Assembly (NCBI GenBank): GCA_949297565.1
Contig: CASFUI010000322.1
Span: forward strand, 1-29,966
DNA: 29,966 bases
Direction of reading: 5' to 3'
Source of the DNA: an uncultured Eubacteriales bacterium
Lineage (GTDB): Bacteria; Bacillota; Clostridia; Lachnospirales; Lachnospiraceae
Shown: positions 15,857 through 24,418 of the stretch, piece after piece
Layout of the letters: each line of letters begins with the position of its first letter
Position numbering within the stretch: position 1 is the first letter of the stretch
Translations under genes and position numbers: made by a program
The notes under the pieces: model-generated
Told to the model about the DNA's origin: nothing
Seen by the model: the letters and a program-made list of their open reading frames with translations, nothing else
Database searches by the model: none

Positions 15857-15936
15857 AAAAAATAAAACAACATTAATTTTGAAGTATATAAGCACATATT
15901 GTAAGGCTTTAATATAATTTGAAAGGAATTTGTAAT

Positions 15937-17526
15937 ATGAGTATGCTGGTGGGCGGTGTTAGTTTAAACGGCTGTATTTATAACAAGGATGAAGAGCAAA
16001 TCATTATACGGGGCTGGCTTTATCCTGCATCTGAATATGACAGAATTCAGGTTGTTTATAATAATGCAACTCTTGGCGATGCTCAGCTTCGTGTGCAAAG
16101 AACGGATGTTTATAAGAAATATCCAAATAAAGACGGAATGGAATCAGGCTTTTATTTGAAAGCATCATTGAGAGATTTTAATGAAAAAGATGACAATGTC
16201 CTTCTGCTTGTTTGGAAGGATAAAGCCATAGTTGAACATAAAATTATAAAAGTAGTGGTTAATACATTTGATAATAAACTGATAAATTGCGTTAGAACAA
16301 AAAAGCTTTGTCCGGATATATCATTACAAACAGACAGAGATACTGTGTGGATTGATACGGATAATGAAGCGTTACGTTATAAACAGGAAAATACATTAAA
16401 AGATATTTTAAAAGGTAATATAACATATGAGAATATAGGGGCCGGCTGGGAAATCCCTAAAGAAGCAGATAAGTTATATGTTGTTTCAGGCTCAAAATGG
16501 CATGAAATATGTGAGGCTTTTAAAAATAGCGGAAGTCATACAGTTTTAAAAGATTATATCCCTGTGTGGTATTATTATTTTATACAAAATAATATTGTTA
16601 ATGTTGATATAATTATTAATGAAATGGAAGAAGATATATCGGATTATATGAATTTTCTTTCGGGTATTAAAAAGTTGAGTGCTGTTTATGCCAACTGTCA
16701 GAATTTAAAAATCGCTGAAACTATGGGAACGGAAATAAATTTTGCAAAAGAGTACTATATGCTAAGTATTCCGCCTGTGTTTGCAGTTTCAAATAAATGG
16801 ATGCAGATAATCAGGAAGTTGTTTGGATTTTTGGATTTGCTGATTTATCAGCATATTTCATGGGAAAATAAATTCAACGCTGTTTTGTCCTCGGATTACA
16901 TGTTATCTGCATGTAAAGAAAGCTGCGAAAAGGTTTGTATACCAAATATGTATTTCACAGGTTATTTTTTACAATATTGCAAAAATGAATATGAATATAC
17001 CTATCAAAATAAAGATATTGGACATTATGGCGATACGAATTTAAATGAAATTTATGCAGATGGCAGTAAAGAGGCTCTTAAGAATGTAAATTTATTTATT
17101 GATAATAAATTATACGAGAATAAATATTCAAAAGAAGAATGTGAAAAGATGGTTGAATTAAGCTTAAATAACCTGAGGGAGAGAGAAAAATGCTGTGATA
17201 TTATAATATCAGACTTTATTGAGAAAAACTATAAAAAAACTTATTTGTTTTATACCGTTGATCATCCTACGAATGCTTTATATATAGAAATGGTTAAAAG
17301 AATTTTAAAATATATAGGTTTTGAGAATGTTCAGGTTAATATGGATAATATTTATCCTCATAATGGAATTGAGATACCTATTTATCCGTCTGTTTTTAAG
17401 AATTTAGGACTACAATTCGAAAAATCCAAGTATAATTTTAATTTATTATTAGATGAAGCAGAATGTTCAATACAGGACTGGATGAGAGTATATGTTAAGT
17501 GGTTATTTACTGAGAGAAAAGTATAG
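15937..17526 (+). CDS. WcbI-domain protein with N-terminal GW module (copy 1)
   Basis: This 529-residue protein begins with the module also seen in the giant glycosyltransferase (GWLYP at 26-30, RTDVY at 55-59, SGF at 70-72). A middle part of unknown type is shared with the next gene. The C-terminal half resembles WcbI, with VYANCQ at 250-255, a late ISDFIEKNYKK and HPTN. WcbI is a CoA-binding capsule protein linked to acetylation of a heptose polymer in Burkholderia; acyl transfer to the glycan is the best guess here. The start is set at 15937, 9 bases after GAAAGGA. Base composition is visibly more A+T-rich than in the operon's first half. No signal peptide is seen. Confidence 0.78.
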   Translation: MSMLVGGVSLNGCIYNKDEEQIIIRGWLYPASEYDRIQVVYNNATLGDAQLRVQRTDVYKKYPNKDGMESGFYLKASLRDFNEKDDNVLLLVWKDKAIVEHKIIKVVVNTFDNKLINCVRTKKLCPDISLQTDRDTVWIDTDNEALRYKQENTLKDILKGNITYENIGAGWEIPKEADKLYVVSGSKWHEICEAFKNSGSHTVLKDYIPVWYYYFIQNNIVNVDIIINEMEEDISDYMNFLSGIKKLSAVYANCQNLKIAETMGTEINFAKEYYMLSIPPVFAVSNKWMQIIRKLFGFLDLLIYQHISWENKFNAVLSSDYMLSACKESCEKVCIPNMYFTGYFLQYCKNEYEYTYQNKDIGHYGDTNLNEIYADGSKEALKNVNLFIDNKLYENKYSKEECEKMVELSLNNLREREKCCDIIISDFIEKNYKKTYLFYTVDHPTNALYIEMVKRILKYIGFENVQVNMDNIYPHNGIEIPIYPSVFKNLGLQFEKSKYNFNLLLDEAECSIQDWMRVYVKWLFTERKV

Positions 17527-17548
17527 TTGCGAAAAGAGGGGCTGATAT

Positions 17549-19114
17549 ATGGGTAAGCTTATAGGCGGAATTAGTAAAAACGGAATTATATATTATGGTG
17601 AGACAAACACATTAGAATTAAGAGGATGGTTTTTGCCAAGAAAAGAATATGACAGCATTGAGGTGTACTATAATAATGAATTTATCGGTAAAGCTGAGCT
17701 TGATATAGAGAGAAAAGATGTAATTAGAAATTTTCCGCAGTTTAAGGAAGATAAGCCGGGGTTTACATTTCGCTCAAATAAAATAAATTATAATAATGGT
17801 GATGATTATATACTTCTGATAATAAAATCTAAAGGCATTATAACAGAATGCAGAATAGAAAAAATAGAGGTTATTGATTATGAAAATAAATTATTAACCT
17901 TATTTAACAGATATTCAGGAATTGAAATTGATATTTCTGAATTGTACAGAAATAAAAAATGTTATTTGTTGACAGATGAAAATTCAAATACTGAAATTTT
18001 AAAAGAGTGTATAAGTACCGATGAAGTATCTTTAACTACAGATAAAGGTCTTGATAAGATTTCCCATGAAAATTCATTTGTTATTGTCGCTTCGTGTGAA
18101 TGGGACAAGGATTGTCGGAGATTAGAGAAATATGGCTACACGTTATTTGAAGATTTTATTCCTCTGTGGTATATACCGGCAATAAAAGCACATTATATCG
18201 AGATGAGATATTTAGATACTGTTTCTGTTGATATAGAAGAGTATATAAAGTTTATTTGTACTAAGAAAAAAATGTTAATAGTATATGGAAACTGTCAGGC
18301 GGAAAAAATTTCAAGAGGCTTAGCGTGTTCGGATTTGATAAATAAACAATATAATTGCGTTATTCTTCCCGGAATACATGAATTTAATGAAACTGAGATT
18401 AAGCTTTTAAGAAAAATTATAAAATATGCGGATTTATTTATATACCAGAATATTAAAATGGATAATAAATTTTCACCGCTTTTGGGTACGGAGTATATGA
18501 ATACGATACTCAGAAAAGACTGCATAAAAATATGTGTTCCCAACATTTATTTTGCAGGCTATTATCCTCAGCAGTGTAACAACAAGTATGATAAGAGCGG
18601 ATTGTTTGCGGTTGGAGATATTAATATCAATTCTTTATATGAGAAAAATCAGCTTACAAAGAGTAACATTGACAGATTAAATGATGAAAATTATTATTCA
18701 AAAGAACAAGTCTTAAACTTTTTGGCTCAGAGTTTTGAGGAACTGAAGAAAAGAGAAAATGAACACTGTGATATTATAATCTCGGATTTTCTGGAAACTA
18801 ATTATAAAAAGAGTTTGCTTTTTTATGTAAATAACCATCCGTCTAAGATTGTTATTATAGAATTAATTCAAAGAATAATAGAATTTCTTTATGGAGAAAG
18901 AGACGAGAATTATCGATGGAATGAAATTATTGGAGAGTTGGATACGATTTCTCAGCCGATATATAGTTCCGTTGAAAAACATTTAAATCTTGAATTTAGC
19001 AGAAAAACTTTTATGCCTTACAAGAATTACAGTCCGGAGGTTATGGATTGGAATAAATATGCGAACACATATATAGAAAAGTGCTTTGGTATAAAGGAAC
19101 TGCCACAGACTTAA
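17549..19114 (+). CDS. WcbI-domain protein with N-terminal GW module (copy 2)
   Basis: This 521-residue protein is a full-length paralogue of the one at 15937, in tandem 22 bases downstream. The N-terminal module has GWFLP at 26-30, RKDV at 55-58 and GF at 71-72. The middle part shares the FEDFIPLWY type of segment. The WcbI-like half has VYGNCQA at 245-251 and ends with ISDFLETNYKKS and HPS. Divergence between the copies is large, so the duplication is not recent and the two may modify different positions. GAGGGG lies just upstream of the ATG. Like its twin it is A+T-rich. Enzyme activity is inferred from WcbI similarity only. Confidence 0.78.
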   Translation: MGKLIGGISKNGIIYYGETNTLELRGWFLPRKEYDSIEVYYNNEFIGKAELDIERKDVIRNFPQFKEDKPGFTFRSNKINYNNGDDYILLIIKSKGIITECRIEKIEVIDYENKLLTLFNRYSGIEIDISELYRNKKCYLLTDENSNTEILKECISTDEVSLTTDKGLDKISHENSFVIVASCEWDKDCRRLEKYGYTLFEDFIPLWYIPAIKAHYIEMRYLDTVSVDIEEYIKFICTKKKMLIVYGNCQAEKISRGLACSDLINKQYNCVILPGIHEFNETEIKLLRKIIKYADLFIYQNIKMDNKFSPLLGTEYMNTILRKDCIKICVPNIYFAGYYPQQCNNKYDKSGLFAVGDININSLYEKNQLTKSNIDRLNDENYYSKEQVLNFLAQSFEELKKRENEHCDIIISDFLETNYKKSLLFYVNNHPSKIVIIELIQRIIEFLYGERDENYRWNEIIGELDTISQPIYSSVEKHLNLEFSRKTFMPYKNYSPEVMDWNKYANTYIEKCFGIKELPQT

Positions 19115-19136
19115 TAAATATTACAGGAGAGTAGAT

Positions 19137-19688
19137 ATGATTATTAGAAACGGCTGCGCAACACTAAGGGCGATTGAAAAAGAAGATTTTGACTTGTTGT
19201 ATTACATGGTCAATGCGCCGGAAATTGAGGCTATGATAGGCGGATGGTGTCTTCCTGTCAGCAGGCATGAGCAGGAAAAATGGATGGAATCATTTAAGAA
19301 TACCGACAGAAATATAAAGCTTATGGTTGAGCTTGAGAACGGAAAAACTATCGGAATGGTAATGCTTACAGGGATTGACTGGAAAAACCGTGTGGCGCTT
19401 TTAGAGTATAAAATCAGCGCACCTGTCGAATACAGAATTAAAGGCGATATATATGATGCGGCGGATGGGATGCTTTCCTATGCATTTAACGAGTTGGGGC
19501 TGAATTGTGTAACAGCAACCGTTATGCTGGAGAATAAATTTTCGCTTAAACTTGTTAAAAAGCTTGGCTTTGTTCAGGAAGGAGTTATGCGTCAAAGAGT
19601 ATATAAAAATGGTGAATTTAAGGACCAGGCAGAATTTTCTCTGTTAAGAGATGAATATTACAGTCTGAGAAATATAGATAATGCCTGA
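19137..19688 (+). CDS. GNAT-family acyltransferase (RimJ/RimL or PseH-like)
   Basis: This 183-residue protein has the GNAT fold of the RimJ/RimL type. It opens with TLRAIEKEDFDLLYYMV, has a central strand GMVMLTGIDWKNRVALLEYKI, and an acyl-CoA-loop region about 99-106 (RIKGD) where (R/Q)xxGx(G/A) is usual. The late NKFSLKLVKKLGFVQEGVMR is characteristic. PseH-type relatives N-acylate amino sugars of sialic-acid-like molecules. The position directly before a hotdog, reductase, FkbH and carrier-protein set suggests the acyl donor may be carrier-bound rather than acetyl-CoA. That point is inference. GGAGAG precedes the ATG. Confidence 0.88.
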   Translation: MIIRNGCATLRAIEKEDFDLLYYMVNAPEIEAMIGGWCLPVSRHEQEKWMESFKNTDRNIKLMVELENGKTIGMVMLTGIDWKNRVALLEYKISAPVEYRIKGDIYDAADGMLSYAFNELGLNCVTATVMLENKFSLKLVKKLGFVQEGVMRQRVYKNGEFKDQAEFSLLRDEYYSLRNIDNA

Positions 19689-19699
19689 GGGGAAAGAGA

Positions 19700-20125
19700 A
19701 TGCATATGAATGAGTACACATATGAACAGATAGAAATCGGTACAAAGGAAAGTTTTGAAGTATCTGTTACAGAGGAGATGCTGGAGAGCTTTAAAAAGAT
19801 AACAGGAGATATTAATCCTCTTCATAACGATGCTGAATATGCGCGTTCGATGAAGTATGAGGACAGAGTTGTATACGGTATGCTCACGGCTTCATTTTTA
19901 TCTACTCTGGCAGGCGTATATCTTCCCGGTAAAAGAAGTCTTATTATGGAGACAAATATAAAGTATACAAAGCCGGTTTACTGCGGTGATATTATTTCTG
20001 TTGAGGGGACTGTAACCGATAAAAATGACATGTTTCGTTTTATTGTTTTAAAGGTGGTTATGAAAAATCACCGCGGAGATAAGGTGTTAAGGGCTGAAAT
20101 GAAAGTGAGGGTAATGGATGAATAA
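19700..20125 (+). CDS. MaoC-like hotdog dehydratase
   Basis: This 141-residue protein is a single hotdog domain of the MaoC/(R)-specific enoyl-hydratase type. The catalytic pattern GDINPLH at 36-42 supplies D37 and H42, and YGMLTASFLSTL forms the central helix. Such enzymes reversibly hydrate 2-enoyl thioesters to (R)-3-hydroxyacyl thioesters. Coupled by overlap to a FabG-like reductase and near an acyl carrier protein, it probably helps make a short hydroxyacyl or reduced acyl group for decorating the glycan. AGGGGAAAG lies before the ATG at 19700; the ATG at 19706 is an alternative. Confidence 0.88.
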   Translation: MHMNEYTYEQIEIGTKESFEVSVTEEMLESFKKITGDINPLHNDAEYARSMKYEDRVVYGMLTASFLSTLAGVYLPGKRSLIMETNIKYTKPVYCGDIISVEGTVTDKNDMFRFIVLKVVMKNHRGDKVLRAEMKVRVMDE

Positions 20126-20852
20126 CAAAAAGGTATTGCTTGTATTGGGAGCGTCTTCTGATTTGGGCGTTTCACTTATAGAAAATGTAGCAGATAATTA
20201 TGACTGCGTAATTGCTCATTACCGCAGAATGTCCGAAAAACTTGAGGAGCTTCAGAACAGGTATAAGGAAAAGCTTATCTGTCTGAAAGCGGATTTTTGC
20301 AGCGAAAAAGAATGTGAAATAATGATAGAGGATATTAAGGCCAAAGGTCTGACACCGACGGACATAGTTCACTTCTCGTCTTCAAATGCGGAACAGTTAA
20401 GATTTCATAAGCAGAGCTGGGCTTCATTCCAGCGCTTAATTGACACATCTTTAAAATCTCTTGTTCAGGTGCTTACGGCATTTATTCCGGCAATGAGCAA
20501 GCAGAAGTACGGCAGGATTGTAATAATGCTTACATCGTATACGATTAATATGCCGCCGCGTTATCTGAGTGCATATGTAACTGTAAAATATGCTCTGCTT
20601 GGGCTGGTGAAATCGCTTGCTGTTGAATACGCAAGTAAAGGAATAACTGTAAATGGTGTTTCGCCGGAGATGATAGAGACAAAATTCCTTGCGGATACAC
20701 CGGAGCTTATTGTCAAAAACAATGCCGAAGCAAGCCCGCTTGGCAGAAATCTCGTAACTGATGATGTTGTTCCGGCAATTAAATTTTTATTATCTGACGA
20801 CTCAGCTTGTATAACGGGTCAGAATATTGCAATTACAGGCGGTAAGTTTTAA
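20118..20852 (+). CDS. FabG-like short-chain dehydrogenase/reductase
   Basis: This 244-residue classical SDR has the nucleotide motif GASSDLG at 11-17, the active-site serine in MLTSYT (S140), and Y153-x3-K157. The C-terminal INTGGKF-like ending (AITGGKF) is typical of 3-oxoacyl-ACP reductases. It would reduce a 3-ketoacyl thioester with NAD(P)H, though related SDRs act on sugars. It overlaps the MaoC-like gene by 8 bases, so the pair is translated together. With the carrier protein two genes on, acyl-chain work is the simplest role. Confidence 0.9.
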   Translation: MNNKKVLLVLGASSDLGVSLIENVADNYDCVIAHYRRMSEKLEELQNRYKEKLICLKADFCSEKECEIMIEDIKAKGLTPTDIVHFSSSNAEQLRFHKQSWASFQRLIDTSLKSLVQVLTAFIPAMSKQKYGRIVIMLTSYTINMPPRYLSAYVTVKYALLGLVKSLAVEYASKGITVNGVSPEMIETKFLADTPELIVKNNAEASPLGRNLVTDDVVPAIKFLLSDDSACITGQNIAITGGKF

Positions 20853-20881
20853 ATCATTTTTAATAATAAAGGAGTAATAAA

Positions 20882-22663
20882 GTGGAGTGCTTAAAATATC
20901 CATTTGATGGAGAGTATATTATTAAGAAAAAGAAGTCAATAAAAAGAGAACTGTTGGAAAACGGCAAAAATTTTCTTGATAAAAAGGTGGCAATACTTGG
21001 AGGCTCTACGACAAGCAATGTAAAGCTTATGCTGGAGCTGTTTTTGCTGGATTACGGAATTAAACCGGAGTTTTATGAATCGGAATATAATCAGTTCTAT
21101 CAGGAGGCTGTATTTGACAGTCCTGAGCTGGATGAATTTGCACCGGATATTATTTATATACATACCTCGAACAGGAATGTAGAGCAGTATCCACAGATCT
21201 CTGCTTCTGAGTCGGATATAGAGGCTATGTTGAATAACGAATTTGCGAGATTTGAGTCCGTTTGGGAAAGTCTCAGACAAAAATACAGATGCCCTATAAT
21301 ACAGAACAATTTTGAACTTCCGTATTATCGTCTCATGGGAAATAAAGATGCGAGTGATATACACGGAAGAGTGCATTACATCAGTTCTTTGAATGAAAAG
21401 TTTTATGAATACGCCCGCGCTCATGATGATTTTTATATCAATGATATTAATTATATATCTGCCTGCTACGGTCTGGACAAATGGTCTGATCAGTTTGCGT
21501 GGAATATGTATAAATACTGCTGCGCAATAGAGGCAATACCTGATTTGGCATATAATATTGCCAGAATAATAAAAGCAATATATGGCAAAAACAAGAAGGG
21601 TTTTGTTCTTGATTTGGATAATACGCTTTGGGGCGGTGTTATAGGAGATGACGGAGCCGATAATATTGAAATAGGACAGGAAACCTCAGTAGGACAAGCT
21701 TACAGCGAATTTCAGGCGTATCTTAAGGCTCATAAACAGATGGGAATAATTCTTAATGTTGATTCTAAGAATGACTATGAGAATGCGTTGTCAGGGTTGG
21801 AGCATCCGGAGAGCATTTTGAAACCGGATGATTTTGTAATGATTAAAGCCAACTGGGAGCCTAAGGACCGTAATTTTGACGAGATTGCGCAGAGCTTAAA
21901 CCTTTTGCCTGAGAGTCTTGTTTTTATTGATGATAACCCGGCGGAGCGAGAAATTGTAAAGCGAAACCTTTCAAATGTAGAAGCTCCGGACATTGATAAG
22001 GTTGAGAATTATATACGTATAATTGACAAAATGGGCTTCTTTGAGGTGACAAATATTTCCGCAGATGATGTAAAGAGAAACGAGATGTATAAGGAAAATG
22101 CTGCGAGGGCGCAGCTTAGAGCTTCCTTTGATTCCTATGAGGATTATCTTATCTCTCTTGAGATGACAGCGGAAATCAGAGCATTTGAGCCTGTCTATGT
22201 GGCAAGAATTGCGCAGCTTACAAATAAAAGCAATCAGTTCAATTTGACAACTAAGAGGTATACGAAGAGTGAGATTGAGGAAATTTCCACTAGTGAGGAT
22301 TATATAACCCTGTATGGAAAGCTGGCTGATAAATTCGGTGATAACGGTGTAGTGTCTGTCTTAATAGGCAAAATTAAGAATAATGAGCTCTATATTGATT
22401 TATGGCTTATGAGCTGCCGTGTTCTGAAGAGAGATATGGAGTACGCAATGATGGATGAGCTTGTAAAGCAATGCCGCAAAAAGGGAATACAGATTATACA
22501 CGGCTTTTATTATCCGACTGCAAAAAATGCAATGGTAAAGGATTTTTACGGTTTGCAGGGATTTTGGAAGGAAAGCGAAGATGATACAGGCAATTCGGAA
22601 TGGAAGTTTATAATTTCAGCAGATTATAAAAATAAAAATAAAGTTATTAAAGTGGAGGATTAA
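20882..22663 (+). CDS. FkbH-like HAD-IIIC protein
   Basis: This 593-residue protein has the three-part FkbH layout: an N-terminal SGNH-like region (KVAILGGSTTSN near 35-46), a HAD domain with DLDNT at 244-248 (D244 nucleophile, D246 acid) and IDDNP later, and a C-terminal GNAT-like region. FkbH enzymes take 1,3-bisphosphoglycerate, remove phosphate and load a glyceryl group on an acyl carrier protein. The carrier protein follows 4 bases downstream, which strongly supports that pairing. The start is GTG at 20882 with AAGGAG just upstream. The glyceryl unit could be reduced, extended or passed directly to an amino sugar; this is inference. Confidence 0.92.
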   Translation: MECLKYPFDGEYIIKKKKSIKRELLENGKNFLDKKVAILGGSTTSNVKLMLELFLLDYGIKPEFYESEYNQFYQEAVFDSPELDEFAPDIIYIHTSNRNVEQYPQISASESDIEAMLNNEFARFESVWESLRQKYRCPIIQNNFELPYYRLMGNKDASDIHGRVHYISSLNEKFYEYARAHDDFYINDINYISACYGLDKWSDQFAWNMYKYCCAIEAIPDLAYNIARIIKAIYGKNKKGFVLDLDNTLWGGVIGDDGADNIEIGQETSVGQAYSEFQAYLKAHKQMGIILNVDSKNDYENALSGLEHPESILKPDDFVMIKANWEPKDRNFDEIAQSLNLLPESLVFIDDNPAEREIVKRNLSNVEAPDIDKVENYIRIIDKMGFFEVTNISADDVKRNEMYKENAARAQLRASFDSYEDYLISLEMTAEIRAFEPVYVARIAQLTNKSNQFNLTTKRYTKSEIEEISTSEDYITLYGKLADKFGDNGVVSVLIGKIKNNELYIDLWLMSCRVLKRDMEYAMMDELVKQCRKKGIQIIHGFYYPTAKNAMVKDFYGLQGFWKESEDDTGNSEWKFIISADYKNKNKVIKVED

Positions 22664-22667
22664 AGCA

Positions 22668-22907
22668 ATGACAAGAGAAGAAGTATATGAGGCATTAAAC
22701 GAAATATTCAGGGACGTGTTTGACGATGAGGATATTACAGTATGCGACACAACTACGGCAGAGGACATTGAGGACTGGGACAGCCTTGAGCATATTAACT
22801 TAACAGTGGCTATAGAAAAGAGATTTAATATAAAGTTCACTATGGAAGAGGTAACCACAATGAAAAATGTGGGCGCAATGGTGGATATTATATTGGAAAG
22901 GATTTAG
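22668..22907 (+). CDS. Acyl carrier protein
   Basis: This 79-residue acidic protein has the carrier-protein fold. The phosphopantetheine serine is S39 in EDWDSLEHINL, the standard DSL motif. It is not next to fatty-acid synthesis genes; it sits between an FkbH-like protein and a glycosyltransferase, so it is probably a dedicated carrier for a glyceryl or other small acyl unit used on the glycan. An AGGATTAAAGC-type weak ribosome binding site overlaps the end of the FkbH gene, implying coupling. Confidence 0.94.
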   Translation: MTREEVYEALNEIFRDVFDDEDITVCDTTTAEDIEDWDSLEHINLTVAIEKRFNIKFTMEEVTTMKNVGAMVDIILERI

Positions 22908-22924
22908 ACGTCAGAAAGCTGCAC

Positions 22925-24301
22925 ATGGATAACATTTATAATGAGTATATGCCTACAGAATCAGAACGTCAGGAGTATCTGGCATATAAAAGTCCGGAGG
23001 ATGTTCTTCACAATTTTAATGAGGGAGTAATGCTGCTTGAAAGTGAGCTTTCAGATAAGCATATTGAAAGTCCTGTTTTAATCTGTGGCGGTATGGCTGC
23101 TTTCGATAAGGGTTTAATTAATTTTATTAACAGGTTGTTGGATTTAAACAGCAACCTGTTTTTGCTGTCGGAGGTAACCGCGGAGTACAGAAGATACACA
23201 GCAGATAAAATAAGATTTCCGTTTATATGTACCCCTCATCTTCTTGCAAAGGAGATTATTGTTCTTGGAATGGATATTCCTGTAAGTCAGGAGGCTTTGG
23301 ATTTATCGGAACAAAAGCCGTATGTAAAAGAGGCGGCTGACAATATGAATGAGCGCTATATAACTATCGGAGAGGGATACGCTCAGATGTGGTCGTATTA
23401 CGCATACCGTTATATATGCAGGCTTCTGGATATTATTAATCCATGCGAGGTCTGGCTTTGGAATGAATTCTATGCGTTTCATCACATTTTCAAAAATATA
23501 TGCAGAGAGAGGGGTATAGCTGTCAGATATATGGAGTTTGGCTGTATACCGGGAACAATCTGCATTGAAAAAGAAGGGCAGCAGGGGGAAAGTATCCCTG
23601 CGAGGCACCCGTTCTTGTTCAGTTTGAAAAAAATCGATGACAGTGATATTGAAAACGCGGATAGGGTGCTTGAATATTGCAGAGAGAGTGGTCTTAACCG
23701 CAATGTGCAGCCCGCGCAGCGTATAGTTACGGAAACGCTTAAGTTTTACAGGGCGGGAAGAAAAACACTCGTCTATCTGGGGCAGAATGATTATGAATCC
23801 GGTCTCAGGCCATATAGCAGGAACAGCAGAAAGTATCACTCACCTGTTTTCTCGTCAACACTGGAGGCTCTTGAATATATTCAAATGCTTGCCATAAAGA
23901 ATGACTGGAATTTAATATACAAGCCGCATCCGATTATGGCAGCTTTAGGACATGATACTGCAACTTCAGTGGAGGGGCTGGATGTTGTCTCAGAGGTTGA
24001 TATAAATTCTGTGATTGATGCAGCGGATGTTGTTGTCACTATATTATCGCAGAGCGCTTATATTGCTTTAATACGTGAAAAGCCGGTTGTAATGCTGGGC
24101 TATACCCAGCTTAAAGGAAAAGGCTGTACTTATGAAGCCTTCAATCGAAGCATAATAGAAAAAAAGATTAAATACGCTATGGGACATGGATATACACAGA
24201 AGCAGAAAAAATTATTTTTGCGTCATACCGCACAGCTTTTAAAGTATTATCTGTATGATGACGGAGTTGAGAAGAAATTAAAAATCGGAAGAGAAATATA
24301 A
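22925..24301 (+). CDS. KpsC/KpsS-like capsule glycosyltransferase
   Basis: This 458-residue protein is a capsule-polysaccharide-type glycosyltransferase paralogous to residues about 165-600 of the giant enzyme at 9179. Shared features include FGCIPGT with EGQQGES (205-223), GQNDYESG (286-293), KPHP at 333-336 and SQSAYIAL (376-383). KpsC/KpsS relatives use CMP-Kdo, which fits the CMP-sugar synthetase upstream, though the sugar is not known. The ribosome binding site before the ATG at 22925 is weak (GAAAGC), so translation may depend on the carrier-protein gene 17 bases upstream. Confidence 0.85.
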   Translation: MDNIYNEYMPTESERQEYLAYKSPEDVLHNFNEGVMLLESELSDKHIESPVLICGGMAAFDKGLINFINRLLDLNSNLFLLSEVTAEYRRYTADKIRFPFICTPHLLAKEIIVLGMDIPVSQEALDLSEQKPYVKEAADNMNERYITIGEGYAQMWSYYAYRYICRLLDIINPCEVWLWNEFYAFHHIFKNICRERGIAVRYMEFGCIPGTICIEKEGQQGESIPARHPFLFSLKKIDDSDIENADRVLEYCRESGLNRNVQPAQRIVTETLKFYRAGRKTLVYLGQNDYESGLRPYSRNSRKYHSPVFSSTLEALEYIQMLAIKNDWNLIYKPHPIMAALGHDTATSVEGLDVVSEVDINSVIDAADVVVTILSQSAYIALIREKPVVMLGYTQLKGKGCTYEAFNRSIIEKKIKYAMGHGYTQKQKKLFLRHTAQLLKYYLYDDGVEKKLKIGREI

Positions 24302-24317
24302 TGTAAGCGGAGTGATT

Positions 24318-24348
24318 TTGTGATAGGATATAAGAAACCGCTTATAAT
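24318..24348 (+). promoter_or_regulatory. Weak internal promoter candidate
   Basis: In the 117-base gap before the GT4 gene, TTGTGA at 24318-24323 and TATAAT at 24343-24348 are 19 bases apart. The spacing is longer than ideal. This is one of the longer gaps inside the operon, so an extra promoter for the export end is reasonable but unproven. Confidence 0.25.
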
Positions 24349-24418
24349 ATATGATTTTACAAATTTAAAAGCGGCAGTGTTTTCATAGAGAGCAAGTTAA
24401 AATCAGGGGATGATTAAA

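Noticed and set aside
15885..15918. Internal promoter before the first WcbI-like gene
   Set aside because: TATAAT at 15913-15918 looks good, but no acceptable -35 box lies at the right distance and the region is generally A+T-rich.
20936..21424. A 162-residue minus-strand open frame inside the FkbH-like gene
   Set aside because: It is antisense to a conserved domain, has a random-looking composition and no family features.
23303..23839. A 178-residue open frame on the minus strand inside the KpsC/S-like gene
   Set aside because: It lies fully antisense to a well-supported gene, has no recognisable domain and no convincing ribosome binding site.
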